DNA of 42,637 nt from Polaromonas sp. (GCA_013823635.1 PNML01000019.1:1-42637); one strand, 5' to 3'; counted from the stretch's first letter, positions 27,938 to 37,067 are shown. The notes: generated from the letters alone by a model not told the origin. Numbers and translations: made by a program.

Positions 27938-27984
27938 AAAAAAAGCCACCGTTGCCGGCACCCTGCGGCGCCGTCAACGGTGGC
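27938..27984 (-). terminator. Rho-independent terminator of rne
   Basis: GCCACCGTTG (27945-27954) and CAACGGTGGC (27975-27984) form a perfect 10 bp stem around a GC-rich loop that can itself fold. Seven A residues at 27938-27944 become the U-run of a leftward transcript. It lies 58 bp past the rne stop and also faces the convergent diguanylate cyclase gene. Confidence 0.88.
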
Positions 27985-28041
27985 ATCTCGGAGACGGTGA
28001 AAACAGGGCCAGACCGCGTGTGCGCGATCAGGCCCGTGGAC

Positions 28042-31000
28042 TCAACCCCGTGGCTGGTCGAAAGGCAGATTCATGGCCGCCAGGTCGCGCCGGGTTTCCA
28101 CCAGCATCAGTGGCCCTTCGTCCAGCGCCACGGGGGGCTTGGGTTCACGGGGCACATGGATGGGGGCTGGCTCGGCGGCAATTTCGGCCTGGACGCGGGC
28201 AACCTTGTCCGCGTCCGAGTTGACCCACTGCAAACCTGCGTTGCTGGCCACGGTGTGCAGATCGGACAGCGGCAGCTCGTATGCCACTGTGGGCGCCACG
28301 GCGCTGGCTGCGACATCGATGGCTGAATCTCTCGAAGCAGCAGGCGATGAGACCTGTTTTTCTTTGAAATTCGCCTCGATCACTGGCGTGGCCGGTTCGG
28401 CAGCAGACGGGTTGTCGGTCTGGGCAATCGCTGCCACTTCGGTCGGCGTGTCGGCGCCGGTGTCGGCCCCGTCGGTCTCGGCCTGCTCGCTGCGAACGCG
28501 GCCACCCCGTTCCCGGCGGTCGCGTCCATAGCGGTCACGGCTGCGTTTTTCACGGGGCGGGCGTGTGGCGTCGTTGCCATCTGTGGCCGCATCACCGGTG
28601 GCTGGCAACTCGACCGCCACCACATCCGCGGGGTCGGCAGCAGCGGTTTCGCCGGTGGCCGGCGGGTTCGCTGGTGTGTCGGCTGCGGCTGTCGGGGCAG
28701 GGGAGAAGTAGCTGTAGGTGGGCTCTTCGCCGCTGGCGTTGGGCAGCTCCCGCGCGGGGGCATTGGACCCATCGGTTGCCGCAGCCAGGTTGGTCACATC
28801 CTCTTGCGGGCGACGCTCACGTCGGCCGCCGCGCTCACGGCGACCGTCGCCGCGTTCACCACGCTCACCGCGTTCTGCACGGCCCTCACCCTCACCGCGC
28901 GGTGCGCGTGCGGGTTTGCCGACCATGTCCTGGCCAGCATCGGCGCTGGTGGCGGTGCCCAGGTCGGCGGGCGTGGTGCCCGGCACCTGCGCATCGCGTG
29001 GTGCACGCTCACCGCGGCCGCGGCCGCGGCCCTCGTTGGGGCGGTCGGTGCGGGGGGGGCGGCCCTCGCCACGCACCTCTGGGGCCAGTTCGCCTCGGTT
29101 GTCTGCGCGGCCTTCGGCGCGGCCATCCACGCGGGCTTCTGTGCGCTGGCGGCCGTCGCCGCGTCCCTCACCACGGCCTTCTCCGCGCCCTTCGGTGCGG
29201 CGACTGCCACCACGGTTGCCGCGACCACCTTCACGGTTGCTGTCACGGCCACCTTCGCGGCCACCGGTGCGAGCGGCGTCACGTCCGCTTTCCGTGCGGG
29301 TGACCGGTGTGGCTTCTGCCACGGCTGGGGCAGGCGCGGCGGCGTCGACGCCCAGCAATTTCTTAAGCCAACCAAAGAACCCGCCACCACCAGCGACCGC
29401 GACGGGCGCGGCGGTGGCGGTTGGTGCAGCCGCGGCCACAGGGGCGGCCACGGGGTCCACCACGGGCTTGGGTGGCGCCACGGGGGCGGGGCCATCGGGC
29501 AGCACGCCTTTGATGAGCGGCTCCTGCTTGTTGCTGCGTTCCTGGCTGCGGCGCGTGAAGGTGGTGGCCTCCTCGGCTTCGTCGGCCAATTTGTAGCTGG
29601 CGTCCAGCGACTCCAGGCGGGGGTCGTCGTGCTTCAGGCGTTCCAGCTTGTAGTTGGGCGTGTCCAGACCCTTGTTGGGCACCAGCAGCACGTTGATGCG
29701 CTGCTTGAGTTCGATCTTGGTGATCTCGGTGCGCTTTTCGTTGAGCAGGAAGCTGGCCACCTCCACGGGCACCTGCACCAGCACGGCCGAGGTGTTGTCC
29801 TTGAGGGATTCTTCCTGGATGATGCGCAGGATTTGCAGCGCCGAGCTTTCCGTGTCGCGGATGTGGCCGGAGCCGCCGCAGCGCGGGCAGGGGATGGACG
29901 CGCCTTCGCTCAGGGTGGGGCGCAGGCGCTGGCGGCTCATTTCCAGCAGGCCGAACTTGCTGATGGCCCCGAACTGCACGCGGGCACGGTCCTGGCGCAG
30001 GGCATCGCGCAGGCGGTTTTCCACTTCGCGGCGGTTCTTGCTCTCCTCCATGTCGATGAAGTCGATCACGATCAGGCCACCCAGGTCGCGCAGGCGGGCC
30101 TGGCGGGCCACTTCGTCGGCGGCTTCCAGGTTGGTGCGGGTCGCGGTTTCCTCGATGTCGCCGCCTTTGATGGCGCGGGCCGAGTTCACGTCCACCGCCA
30201 CCAGCGCTTCGGTCTGGTCGATGACGATGGCACCGCCACTGGGCAGTTGCACCGTGCGGGCGTAGGCGGTTTCGATCTGGTGTTCGATCTGGAAGCGGCT
30301 GAACAGCGGCGCGTCGTCGCGGTAGCGCTTCACGCGGTGCCCATGCTCGGGCATCACGTGGTTCATGAACTGGTGGGCCTGCTCGAAGATGTCGTCGGTG
30401 TCGATCAGGATTTCGCCGATGTCGCTGTTGAAGTAGTCGCGAATGGCACGGATGACCAGGCTGGATTCCTGGTAAATCAGGTAGGCGCCTTTGCCGCCTT
30501 TGGTGGCACCGTCAATGGCAGTCCACAGCTTGAGCAGGTAGTTGAGGTCCCACTGCAGTTCGGTGGCGTCGCGGCCAATGCCGGCGGTGCGGGCAATGAT
30601 GCTCATGCCGTTGGGGTATTCCAACTGGTCGAGGGCGGCCTTCAGTTCCTGGCGGTCTTCGCCCTCGATGCGGCGGCTCACGCCACCGCCACGGGGGTTG
30701 TTGGGCATCAGAACCACATAGCGGCCGGCCAGGCTGACGAAGGTGGTCAGGGCTGCACCCTTGTTTCCCCGTTCTTCTTTTTCCACCTGGACCAGCAGTT
30801 CCTGGCCTTCCTTGATCACGTCCTGGATGCGGGCCTGGCTGACCGACACACCGGCGGCAAAGTACTGGCGGGAAATTTCCTTGAAGGGCAAAAAACCGTG
30901 GCGGTCTTCACCGTAGTCCACAAAGCAGGCTTCCAGGCTGGGCTCCACGCGGGTGACGACCGCCTTGTAGATGTTGCCTTTGCGCTGTTCCCGGCCTTCG

Positions 31001-31092
31001 ATTTCGATTTCGTAGTCGAGCAGTTTTTGCCCGTTGACGATGGCCAGGCGGCGTTCTTCGGCCTGCGTGGCGTTGATCAGCATCCGTTTCAT
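28042..31092 (-). CDS. rne: Ribonuclease E
   Basis: A 1016-residue endoribonuclease that starts mRNA decay and processes rRNA/tRNA precursors. The catalytic half (1 to about 520) has the start MKRMLINAT, an S1 RNA-binding domain (about 35-120), metal-binding D301 ([10 protein letters not shown]) and D344 ([10 protein letters not shown]), and the Zn-link C402-x-x-C405 (PCPRCGG). These lie within two residues of the E. coli numbering. The C-terminal half is low-complexity, Ala/Pro/Thr-rich, with a strongly Arg-Gly-rich region (about 655-790, units such as [14 protein letters not shown]) expected to bind RNA and partner proteins. AAGGAG lies eight bases before ATG 31092. Long open frames antisense to it are artefacts. 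Confidence 0.96.
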   Translation of the reverse strand: MKRMLINATQAEERRLAIVNGQKLLDYEIEIEGREQRKGNIYKAVVTRVEPSLEACFVDYGEDRHGFLPFKEISRQYFAAGVSVSQARIQDVIKEGQELLVQVEKEERGNKGAALTTFVSLAGRYVVLMPNNPRGGGVSRRIEGEDRQELKAALDQLEYPNGMSIIARTAGIGRDATELQWDLNYLLKLWTAIDGATKGGKGAYLIYQESSLVIRAIRDYFNSDIGEILIDTDDIFEQAHQFMNHVMPEHGHRVKRYRDDAPLFSRFQIEHQIETAYARTVQLPSGGAIVIDQTEALVAVDVNSARAIKGGDIEETATRTNLEAADEVARQARLRDLGGLIVIDFIDMEESKNRREVENRLRDALRQDRARVQFGAISKFGLLEMSRQRLRPTLSEGASIPCPRCGGSGHIRDTESSALQILRIIQEESLKDNTSAVLVQVPVEVASFLLNEKRTEITKIELKQRINVLLVPNKGLDTPNYKLERLKHDDPRLESLDASYKLADEAEEATTFTRRSQERSNKQEPLIKGVLPDGPAPVAPPKPVVDPVAAPVAAAAPTATAAPVAVAGGGGFFGWLKKLLGVDAAAPAPAVAEATPVTRTESGRDAARTGGREGGRDSNREGGRGNRGGSRRTEGRGEGRGEGRGDGRQRTEARVDGRAEGRADNRGELAPEVRGEGRPPRTDRPNEGRGRGRGERAPRDAQVPGTTPADLGTATSADAGQDMVGKPARAPRGEGEGRAERGERGERGDGRRERGGRRERRPQEDVTNLAAATDGSNAPARELPNASGEEPTYSYFSPAPTAAADTPANPPATGETAAADPADVVAVELPATGDAATDGNDATRPPREKRSRDRYGRDRRERGGRVRSEQAETDGADTGADTPTEVAAIAQTDNPSAAEPATPVIEANFKEKQVSSPAASRDSAIDVAASAVAPTVAYELPLSDLHTVASNAGLQWVNSDADKVARVQAEIAAEPAPIHVPREPKPPVALDEGPLMLVETRRDLAAMNLPFDQPRG

Positions 31093-31626
31093 GATGCTTT
31101 CTCCTTAGCGTTGGTGGTGACAACATTGCCTTGGTCCCAGTGAGGCCAAGGCGCATTCGCCATGGAGCGCCAAACGCAACGAACGGAGGGAGGAATTGCC
31201 GGAGATCCGCCGAAATGGCTTCAGACAGGGCACACACTGGTCAAAAACCAGGGTGCAATGACTGAGTTTCGGGGCATAGGCGCGTGGAGGTTGGTGAACG
31301 GGCCTGGTGCGGCCCTGGGATCAATGGGTTCACTTGGGTCCCCACCCAGCACATGGGTCTGGGTGGTTTGGGGTATTCCGTATTCGAGTTCGGTGCAGGT
31401 GTCGGCGATCCGGCCGCTGTCACTGACCCCATTTGCCAGGAAAAGTGGTCTGCGCAAATGGGACAGCCAGCGGGTGGCATCTTCTTGTCTTTGCTGGGCA
31501 CCGGGTGCCAGGGCCTTAAACTCAAGGCAAATCAAACACTTGAGGCAGCCCAGCCAGACGGAAGACATTATAGGCGCCAGCCAGTGCTTCCCACGCCGCC
31601 AGGGTTTACCCCAGACAGGTCCATTT
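31093..31626 (-). promoter_or_regulatory. rne leader and rne/rluC divergent promoter region
   Basis: This 534 bp stretch has no gene that I can support. The minus strand has a perfect TATAAT (31572 to 31567) whose start point, near 31560, would give rne a leader of about 470 nt. Long leaders are known for rne in E. coli, where the leader mediates feedback by RNase E cleavage. A clear -35 partner is not seen. Base composition is lower in G+C than the genes on either side, as expected for untranslated DNA. Confidence 0.5.
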
Positions 31627-32640
31627 TTGAACACGCCACAAGTCAAACACCTCACGGTGGATGAGGATTCCGCCGGCCAGCGGCTGGACAACTTTCTGTT
31701 TCGCCACCTCAAGGGTGTGCCCAAAACACACGTTTACCGCATCATCCGCTCGGGAGAGGTGCGCATCAACAAGGGCAGGGCCAGTGCTGAATCCAAGCTG
31801 AGCGCGGGTGACGTGCTTCGCTTGCCGCCCCTGCGCATGGCCCCTGCCGAACCTGAACCCCACACGCCGTTGGCGCCCGCACGGGAGTTTCCTGTCTTGT
31901 ACGAGGACGAGGGGTTCATGGCCATACACAAGCCTGCGGGCGTGGCGGTGCATGGTGGCAGCGGTGTCAGTTCCGGGGTCATCGAGCAGCTCCGCCGTGC
32001 GCGGCCGCAGTGCGTCACCCTGGAGCTGGTGCATCGGCTGGACAGGGAAACCAGTGGCGTGCTGCTGATTGCGAAGAAGCGCAGTGCCCTGCGGCATCTG
32101 CAAGACCAATTCCGCGAGCGCGAAACCGGCAAGACCTACCTCGCCTTGGTCAAGGGCGATTGGCCCGAACGCCACAAGGTGATCGACCGGGCGCTGCAGA
32201 AGTACCTGCTGGCCGACGGTGAGCGGCGCGTGCGCGTCGTGCCGGCCGATCACCCGGATGCCATGCGCAGCATTACCCTGGTCAAAGTGCGTGCGGCGGT
32301 GCCCGATCCGTGTGCCACTGCCCTGGCCAGTGAGGGGAAGGGCATGAGCTGCTCTTTGCTGGAGGTGACCATCAAAACCGGTCGCACCCACCAGATTCGG
32401 GTGCATTTGTCGCAAGCAGGTCATCCGATTGCGGGTGATGACAAATACGGTGATTTCGAATGGAACCGGCAATTGACCAAGGCGGGACTGTCGAGGATGT
32501 TTTTGCATGCCTGGCGCCTGGAGGTGCACCATCCGGTGACCGGCGAGCGATTGCGCATTGTTGCCCAGCCGTCGGCTGAATTGCAGAAAATGCTGCCAAC
32601 TTCAGTGGCGGATGCATTGAATGCAATTGGGTTAAATTGA
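31627..32640 (+). CDS. rluC: 23S rRNA pseudouridine synthase RluC
   Basis: A 337-residue enzyme. It has an S4 RNA-binding domain (about 15-80, AGQRLDNFLFRHLKGVPKTH) and the RluA-type catalytic domain with LELVHRLDRETSGVLL, whose Asp attacks the uridine, and TGRTHQIRVHLSQAGHPI. Overall order and spacing match E. coli RluC, which modifies U955, U2504 and U2580 of 23S rRNA. No ATG fits the family N-terminus; TTG 31627 does, giving LNTPQVKHLTVDED, with an in-frame GTG at 31657 as the less likely choice. It is divergent from rne, as in E. coli. Confidence 0.92.
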   Translation: MNTPQVKHLTVDEDSAGQRLDNFLFRHLKGVPKTHVYRIIRSGEVRINKGRASAESKLSAGDVLRLPPLRMAPAEPEPHTPLAPAREFPVLYEDEGFMAIHKPAGVAVHGGSGVSSGVIEQLRRARPQCVTLELVHRLDRETSGVLLIAKKRSALRHLQDQFRERETGKTYLALVKGDWPERHKVIDRALQKYLLADGERRVRVVPADHPDAMRSITLVKVRAAVPDPCATALASEGKGMSCSLLEVTIKTGRTHQIRVHLSQAGHPIAGDDKYGDFEWNRQLTKAGLSRMFLHAWRLEVHHPVTGERLRIVAQPSAELQKMLPTSVADALNAIGLN

Positions 32641-32646
32641 CATCGC

Positions 32647-32676
32647 TTGTTCAGGTGCAATTCATGGACTTAGAAT
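32647..32676 (+). promoter_or_regulatory. Probable promoter of the H-NS-like gene
   Basis: TTGTTC (32647-32652), an 18-base spacer and TAGAAT (32671-32676) form a sigma-70-like pair giving a leader of about 80 nt. A TTGACA at 32637-32642, overlapping the rluC stop, is a better -35 hexamer but has only ATTCAT at the right distance. Confidence 0.45.
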
Positions 32677-32760
32677 GCCGTACCGGTATCTCGAGGTTTC
32701 AACTTTTTCGGGGTGCACGGGTGGAATACGTTGGACACCTTTCATTCAAGGACAAATCAA

Positions 32761-33069
32761 TTGGCTACATACATTGAACTCAAGGCGCAAGCCGAAGCCA
32801 TGTTGGCGCAGGCCGAACAGGTCCGCAAACAGGAATTGGCCACGGTCATTCAGGACATCAAGGCCAAAATGAAAGAATACGGACTGACCGTTGCGGACCT
32901 CGGTGGCTCGGCATCTGGTCCGCGCAAAGCGACCAAAAGCAAATCGACGGCACCCGCGAAGTACCGAGGACCCAATGGAGAGTTGTGGGCGGGTGGCTTG
33001 GGGCGCAAACCCGAATGGGTGCGCAGCCTGATGGCCGAAGGCAAAAACATCGACGATTACTTGATTTAA
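32761..33069 (+). CDS. H-NS-like histone-family nucleoid protein
   Basis: A 102-residue H-NS-family protein. Residues 1-45 form a charged helix for dimerisation (ATYIELKAQAEAMLAQAEQV, then IQDIKAKMKEYGLT). A Lys/Ser/Thr-rich linker (50-67) leads to the C-terminal DNA-binding domain starting KYRGPNGELWAGGLGRKPEW. The usual minor-groove contact loop is (Q/R)-G-R; here it reads L80-G81-R82, so one arginine or glutamine is replaced by leucine. The start is TTG 32761: AAGGA lies eight bases upstream and the family N-terminus begins exactly there. An ATG at 32713 would add 16 atypical residues. It probably binds and silences AT-rich DNA. Confidence 0.88.
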   Translation: MATYIELKAQAEAMLAQAEQVRKQELATVIQDIKAKMKEYGLTVADLGGSASGPRKATKSKSTAPAKYRGPNGELWAGGLGRKPEWVRSLMAEGKNIDDYLI

Positions 33070-33082
33070 ACCCGTCACCCCC

Positions 33083-33114
33083 AAAAAAAACCGGCATGCA
33101 GCCGGTTTTTTTTT
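33083..33114 (+). terminator. Bidirectional terminator after the H-NS-like gene
   Basis: A-run, CCGGC (33091-33095), ATGCA loop, GCCGG (33101-33105), then at least eight T. The A and T runs pair as an extension, so the structure works in both directions. It closes the H-NS-like transcript 13 bp after the stop. Confidence 0.9.
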
Positions 33115-33162
33115 ATGTGTACCATTGGCTCGCTTCATTTGTCGAAGCTCGCTGGATTTCGC

Positions 33163-33831
33163 ATGACCGCCACGCATTCACCCCGGTTTGACCTCATTGC
33201 CTTCGATTGGGATGGCACCTTGTTCGATTCCACCGCCATCATCACCCGGTGCATTCAGTCCGCTGTGGTTGACCTGGGAGGGGCCAGGCCGTCAGACGAG
33301 GCGGCTTCCTATGTCATTGGCATGGGTCTGTTGCAGGCACTGGCCCACGCGGCCCCCGACATTCCCAGTACGCAGCACGCGGCTCTGGGTGAGCGGTATC
33401 GCCACCATTATTTTTTGCACCAAAACGACATCAGCCTGTTTCGCGGGGTATTGCCCATGCTCGCAGCGCTCAAGGAGCGGCGCCATTGGTTGGCGGTGGC
33501 CACCGGCAAAAGCCGTCGGGGTCTGAACGAAGCGCTGCAGACCGTGGAGCTCAAGGGGGTGTTCGATGGCTCACGCACGGCCGATGAGACCGCCGGAAAG
33601 CCGCACCCGCTGATGCTGCAGGAGCTGATGGCGGAATTTGGGGTGCCGCCCGAGCGCACCCTGATGATCGGGGACACCACACACGACCTTCAAATGGCCC
33701 GAAACGCCGGGTGCGCCAGTGTGGGCGTCAGCTATGGTGCGCATTCGCACCATGGTTTCGACGCGTTCGCACCGCTGGCCATCGCCCACTCGGTGCCGGA
33801 GCTGCACCAATGGCTGATGGACAACGCATGA
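33163..33831 (+). CDS. HAD-superfamily phosphatase (phosphoglycolate phosphatase-like)
   Basis: A 222-residue HAD hydrolase of subfamily IA. Motif I is AFDWDGTLFDS with nucleophile D15 and acid D17; motif II is in LAVATGKSRRG; the motif III lysine is in ETAGKPHP; motif IV is MIGDTTHD. The cap is inserted after motif I. This pattern fits phosphoglycolate/pyrophosphate/nucleotide phosphatases, and the exact substrate is not given by the sequence. ATG 33163 is chosen; an open frame extends 16 codons upstream into the terminator. The stop overlaps the start of the Rieske gene (ATGA), implying coupled translation. Confidence 0.85.
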   Translation: MTATHSPRFDLIAFDWDGTLFDSTAIITRCIQSAVVDLGGARPSDEAASYVIGMGLLQALAHAAPDIPSTQHAALGERYRHHYFLHQNDISLFRGVLPMLAALKERRHWLAVATGKSRRGLNEALQTVELKGVFDGSRTADETAGKPHPLMLQELMAEFGVPPERTLMIGDTTHDLQMARNAGCASVGVSYGAHSHHGFDAFAPLAIAHSVPELHQWLMDNA

Positions 33832-34223
33832 GTGACCGGTCGGTGGCACCGTCCGCGCCGGGTGAATGGCTGCCCCTGTGCCGTTCGGCTGACCTGGTCA
33901 GTGCCGGGGCCGCGGTTCCATTCGATGTGGTCTACCTTGGCCAGACCTGTCGCGCCTTTGCCGTGCGCCACCAGGGGCAGGTACATGCCTACTTGAATCG
34001 GTGCACACACGTGCCCATGGAGCTGGACTGGCAACCCAACCAGGTGTTTGACGATTCCGGGCGCTGGTTGCTCTGCGCCACCCATGGTGCCATGTACCGG
34101 CCCGACACCGGCGCTTGCGCGGGTGGTCCCTGCCGGGGTGGTTTGGTCAAGATTGGCTTGCGGGAGGAGGGGGGCTGGGTGCACTGGCATACTCAAGACA
34201 GGTTCAAGCCCGTGGCATTTTGA
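33828..34223 (+). CDS. Small Rieske [2Fe-2S] protein
   Basis: A 131-residue single-domain Rieske protein. Cluster ligands are C59 and H61 (RCTHVPMELDW) and C83 and H86 (LLCATHGAMY), followed by the family's PDTGACAGGPC loop. No signal peptide or membrane helix is present, so it is cytoplasmic, unlike the bc1 Rieske subunit. Such stand-alone proteins resemble ferredoxin components of oxygenases, but no oxygenase gene is near. It is fused translationally (ATGA overlap) to the HAD phosphatase, and sppA follows after 74 bp of AT-rich DNA. Confidence 0.88.
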   Translation: MSDRSVAPSAPGEWLPLCRSADLVSAGAAVPFDVVYLGQTCRAFAVRHQGQVHAYLNRCTHVPMELDWQPNQVFDDSGRWLLCATHGAMYRPDTGACAGGPCRGGLVKIGLREEGGWVHWHTQDRFKPVAF

Positions 34224-34260
34224 GTGTTCTGACACAGTCGACCTAAAAATATCCAACAAA

Positions 34261-34312
34261 AAAGACATTCAGCGCTTTATTTATATCATTCCTAGCTATG
34301 AATTTTGATGAA
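34261..34312 (+). repeat. Palindromic-repeat remnant that runs into the sppA start
   Basis: CAGCGCTTTATTTATATCAT (34270-34289) followed by TAGCTATGAATTTTGAT (34293-34309) resembles the repeat at 14567-14606 (AGCGCTT, TCA, GCTAT, GAATT in the same order). The ATG of sppA lies within the TAGCTATGAATTTTGAT tail, so the repeat may supply the leader and the first codons. No Shine-Dalgarno sequence precedes this ATG. Confidence 0.5.
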
Positions 34313-35254
34313 AACAACGGCGGCCAACCCGGTTGGGAGCGGCAGGTGGTGGAAAAACTGGCCTTTGCCTTGCTGGAAGAAAAAAAGGCCGCCCGCCGCT
34401 GGACCATTTTCTGGCGCCTGACCTGGCTGGGCGTGGTGGCGGCCGTGGTGTGGCTGGTCTTGCTCAAAGTGCCGTCCCCAGCGGCGCCCAGCACGCCACA
34501 CACGGCGGTGGTGGACATCAAGGGTGAAATCGGCGCCGACAACGAGGCCAATGCCATTGACATCCTGGATGCCTTGCGTGCCGCATTTGAGGACGCCGGC
34601 GCACAGGCCGTGGTGCTGGCCATCAACTCGCCCGGCGGCAGTCCGGTGCAGGCCGGGGTGATCAACGACGAAATCATTCGACTCAAGGCCATCCACAACA
34701 AGCCGGTGTACGCCGTGGTCGAGGACACCTGCGCCTCGGCGGCGTACTACATCGCCGCCGCCTCTGATGAAATTTATGTGGACAAGGCCAGCATCGTGGG
34801 CAGCATCGGGGTGCTGATGGACGGTTTTGGTTTCACGGGTCTGATGGACAAATTGGGCATTGAGCGGCGCTTGCTCACCGCTGGTGCCAACAAAGGTTTT
34901 CTGGACCCCTTCAGTCCGCAAACACCCGAACAGCGTGGTTATGCACTGGGCATGTTGAAGGAAATTCACGAGCAATTCATCGAAGTGGTGAGAGCCGGGC
35001 GCGGAGATCGCCTCAAAGAAACGCCCGATATGTTCAGTGGCCTGTTCTGGAGTGGCCAGCAGGCGGTCAACATGGGGCTGGCCGATGGTCTGGGTTCCAT
35101 CGACTATGTGGCCCGCGAAGTGGTCAAAGCCGAGGAATTGGTGGATTACACCCGCCGCGCCAACATGGCAGAACGCTTGGCCAAGCGATTTGGCGCTGCG
35201 TTCGGTGAATCGGCCGCCAAGTCGCTGCTGGCCAGTGGCTGGTCGTTGCGCTGA
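34298..35254 (+). CDS. sppA: Signal peptide peptidase SppA, short (36 kDa) S49 type
   Basis: A 318-residue inner-membrane protease that degrades leftover signal peptides. One membrane helix lies at about 38-58 ([19 protein letters not shown]). The S49 domain shows [12 protein letters not shown], the nucleophile S147 in [13 protein letters not shown] and the general-base K199 in [11 protein letters not shown]. That is the same Ser/Lys pair and numbering as Bacillus subtilis SppA. It has half the length of the fused E. coli enzyme. The first residues MNFDEN come from repeat-like DNA. It is followed 37 bp later by galU. Confidence 0.9.
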   Translation: MNFDENNGGQPGWERQVVEKLAFALLEEKKAARRWTIFWRLTWLGVVAAVVWLVLLKVPSPAAPSTPHTAVVDIKGEIGADNEANAIDILDALRAAFEDAGAQAVVLAINSPGGSPVQAGVINDEIIRLKAIHNKPVYAVVEDTCASAAYYIAAASDEIYVDKASIVGSIGVLMDGFGFTGLMDKLGIERRLLTAGANKGFLDPFSPQTPEQRGYALGMLKEIHEQFIEVVRAGRGDRLKETPDMFSGLFWSGQQAVNMGLADGLGSIDYVAREVVKAEELVDYTRRANMAERLAKRFGAAFGESAAKSLLASGWSLR

Positions 35255-35291
35255 ATTTTCTTTTTCATTGTTATTGCTTGTCCACCGCACC

Positions 35292-36176
35292 ATGTCCAAA
35301 ACGCTGATTCCCAAGATCCTCAAAGCCGTCTTTCCCGTGGGCGGCATGGGTACCCGGTTTTTGCCCGCCACCAAGGCCATTCCCAAAGAAATGTTGCCGG
35401 TGGTGGATAAACCCCTGATTCAATACGCCGTGGAAGAGGCTTATGAAGCCGGTATTCGGCAAATGATTTTTGTCACCGGGCGTCACAAACGGGCCATTGA
35501 AGACCATTTCGATGCCGCATACGAGTTGGAGGCCGAATTGGAGGCCGCCAACAAAATGGCCTTGCTCGATGTGGTGCGCTCCATCAAGCCCGACGACATG
35601 GATTGCATCTTCGTCCGCCAGCCGCGGGCCCTGGGTTTGGGGCATGCCGTCCTGTGTGCAGAAAACCTGGTTGGCAACGAGCCATTTGCGGTGCTGCTGG
35701 CCGATGACCTGATGGTGGGTGAGCCGCCCGTGCTCAAACAGATGATCCAGAGCTTTGCCACGGCGCCGGGCACCGTGCTGGCGGTGCAGGATGTGCCGAG
35801 GGAACACACCCGGCGTTATGGCATCGTCAGCGTGCAGGGTCAGCGGGCCTACTCCCCGGTGGATGCGATTGTGGAAAAGCCCGCACCCGATGTCGCCCCC
35901 TCCACGTTGGGTGTGGCGGGTCGCTACATCCTGTCTCCCGGAATTTTCCAGAGCATCCGCGCCCAGCCTCGGGGTGTGGGGGGCGAGATCCAGCTCACCG
36001 ACGGCATTGCCGGACTGATCGGGCACGAGCCCGTGTATTCCTTGCGTTACACCGGCACCCGCTACGACTGTGGCAGCAAGGAGGGGTTTTTGCAGGCCAC
36101 GATTGACCTGGCGCTGGCCAACCCCGAGCTGGCCGACAGCGTGCGGGAACACATGCGGGCTGCCCTCAAGGAGTGA
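35292..36176 (+). CDS. galU: UTP-glucose-1-phosphate uridylyltransferase
   Basis: A 294-residue nucleotidyltransferase making UDP-glucose, a precursor for LPS, exopolysaccharide and trehalose. Signature motifs: [18 protein letters not shown] (12-29), [34 protein letters not shown] for the metal/nucleotide and VEKPAP with the sugar-binding E/K pair. [13 protein letters not shown] near the C-terminus is also typical. ATG 35292 is used; upstream open frame overlaps sppA. No ribosome binding site is evident in the AT-rich leader. Confidence 0.96.
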   Translation: MSKTLIPKILKAVFPVGGMGTRFLPATKAIPKEMLPVVDKPLIQYAVEEAYEAGIRQMIFVTGRHKRAIEDHFDAAYELEAELEAANKMALLDVVRSIKPDDMDCIFVRQPRALGLGHAVLCAENLVGNEPFAVLLADDLMVGEPPVLKQMIQSFATAPGTVLAVQDVPREHTRRYGIVSVQGQRAYSPVDAIVEKPAPDVAPSTLGVAGRYILSPGIFQSIRAQPRGVGGEIQLTDGIAGLIGHEPVYSLRYTGTRYDCGSKEGFLQATIDLALANPELADSVREHMRAALKE

Positions 36177-36200
36177 TGGGGGCTGGGTGCCCCTGGCGCC

Positions 36201-37034
36201 TCAGGCTCCGATCATGAACACCGCGGGCAAGGACAGGTCCAGTCCGTGTGCCGTCTTTCGCCACTGGGTCACCGGCGCGCTGCGGTGTCTGGGTGGGCAG
36301 TGGCCGGGTGTATCGGCCAATGTCAGGCCGCTGCTGACGGCCAGCCAGGTGCTGGGCTGCAAGGCACTGGTGGCCGCCTGCAACATGGCGGCGTTGCGGT
36401 AGGGTGTTTCGATGAACAGCTGGGTCTGCCCCGTTCGATGGGCCAGTTGCTCCAGTTCGCGCAGCCGTGCCACCCGCGCTTGGCTGTCCTGAGGCAGATA
36501 GCCCACAAAGGCAAAGTTCTGACCATTCAGCCCGCTGCCCGCCAGCGCCATGGCCAGGGAAATGGGGCCCACCAGCACCTCGACCCGAATGCCCAGGTCG
36601 TGGGCCGCGCGCACCACCGACGAACCGGGGTCGGCAATCGCTGGCATGCCCGCTTCACTGACCAGGCCCACGTGCTGACCGGCCAGTGCCGGTGCCAACC
36701 AGCCCCGCACGGCATCACCGGAGGAGGCTGGGTGGTGGTCGCCCTTTTTGTGGATTTCCCGGGGCAACTCCGTCATCGCCATGGCCTGCAAAGGGGTGGA
36801 CAGAGGGACCACCTCGTTGACGCGTTTGAGGAAGGCGCGTGTGCTTTTGGCGTTCTCCGTGATCCAGTGCGTCAAGCCTGCAGCGGTGACGAGCGTGCGC
36901 GCTGGCAGTGTGTCGGTGATGGGGCCGCATTGGTCGGGGTGGCAACCAAAATCCAGCGGGGTGGGAACCAGGTACAGCGCGCCCTTGGCGGGTGACAGTG
37001 GGGCGGTGTTGGTGGGGCTGTGTGTGAGGGCCAT
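36201..37034 (-). CDS. RsmI-like tetrapyrrole-methylase-fold SAM methyltransferase
   Basis: A 277-residue protein of the RsmI (16S rRNA 2'-O-methyltransferase) superfamily. It shows ALYLVPTPLDFG at the N-terminus, LVSEAGMPAIADPGSSVVR for the cofactor loop and VLVGPISLAMALAGSGL. It departs from RsmI in the AEDTR-type motif, which here reads TENAKSTRAFL, and is probably a divergent paralogue with its own substrate. It is convergent with galU; a GGGGC-TGGGT-GCCCC hairpin (36179-36193) lies between the stops but lacks a T-run. It lies 33 bp after yceF on the same strand. Confidence 0.78.
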   Translation of the reverse strand: MALTHSPTNTAPLSPAKGALYLVPTPLDFGCHPDQCGPITDTLPARTLVTAAGLTHWITENAKSTRAFLKRVNEVVPLSTPLQAMAMTELPREIHKKGDHHPASSGDAVRGWLAPALAGQHVGLVSEAGMPAIADPGSSVVRAAHDLGIRVEVLVGPISLAMALAGSGLNGQNFAFVGYLPQDSQARVARLRELEQLAHRTGQTQLFIETPYRNAAMLQAATSALQPSTWLAVSSGLTLADTPGHCPPRHRSAPVTQWRKTAHGLDLSLPAVFMIGA

Positions 37035-37067
37035 GGTGCCGATCCATCCGGGGTGTGTCGGGGCCGG

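Noticed and set aside
28804..31143. 779-codon open frame antisense to rne
   Set aside because: Same cause; alanine/threonine-rich artefact opposite the RG-rich and catalytic regions.
32713..32760. ATG start 16 codons upstream for the H-NS-like gene
   Set aside because: The family N-terminus begins at the TTG, which has a well-placed AAGGA; the extra residues are atypical.
36179..36193. GGGGC/GCCCC hairpin between galU and the methyltransferase as terminator
   Set aside because: Only five pairs and no T-run on either side.
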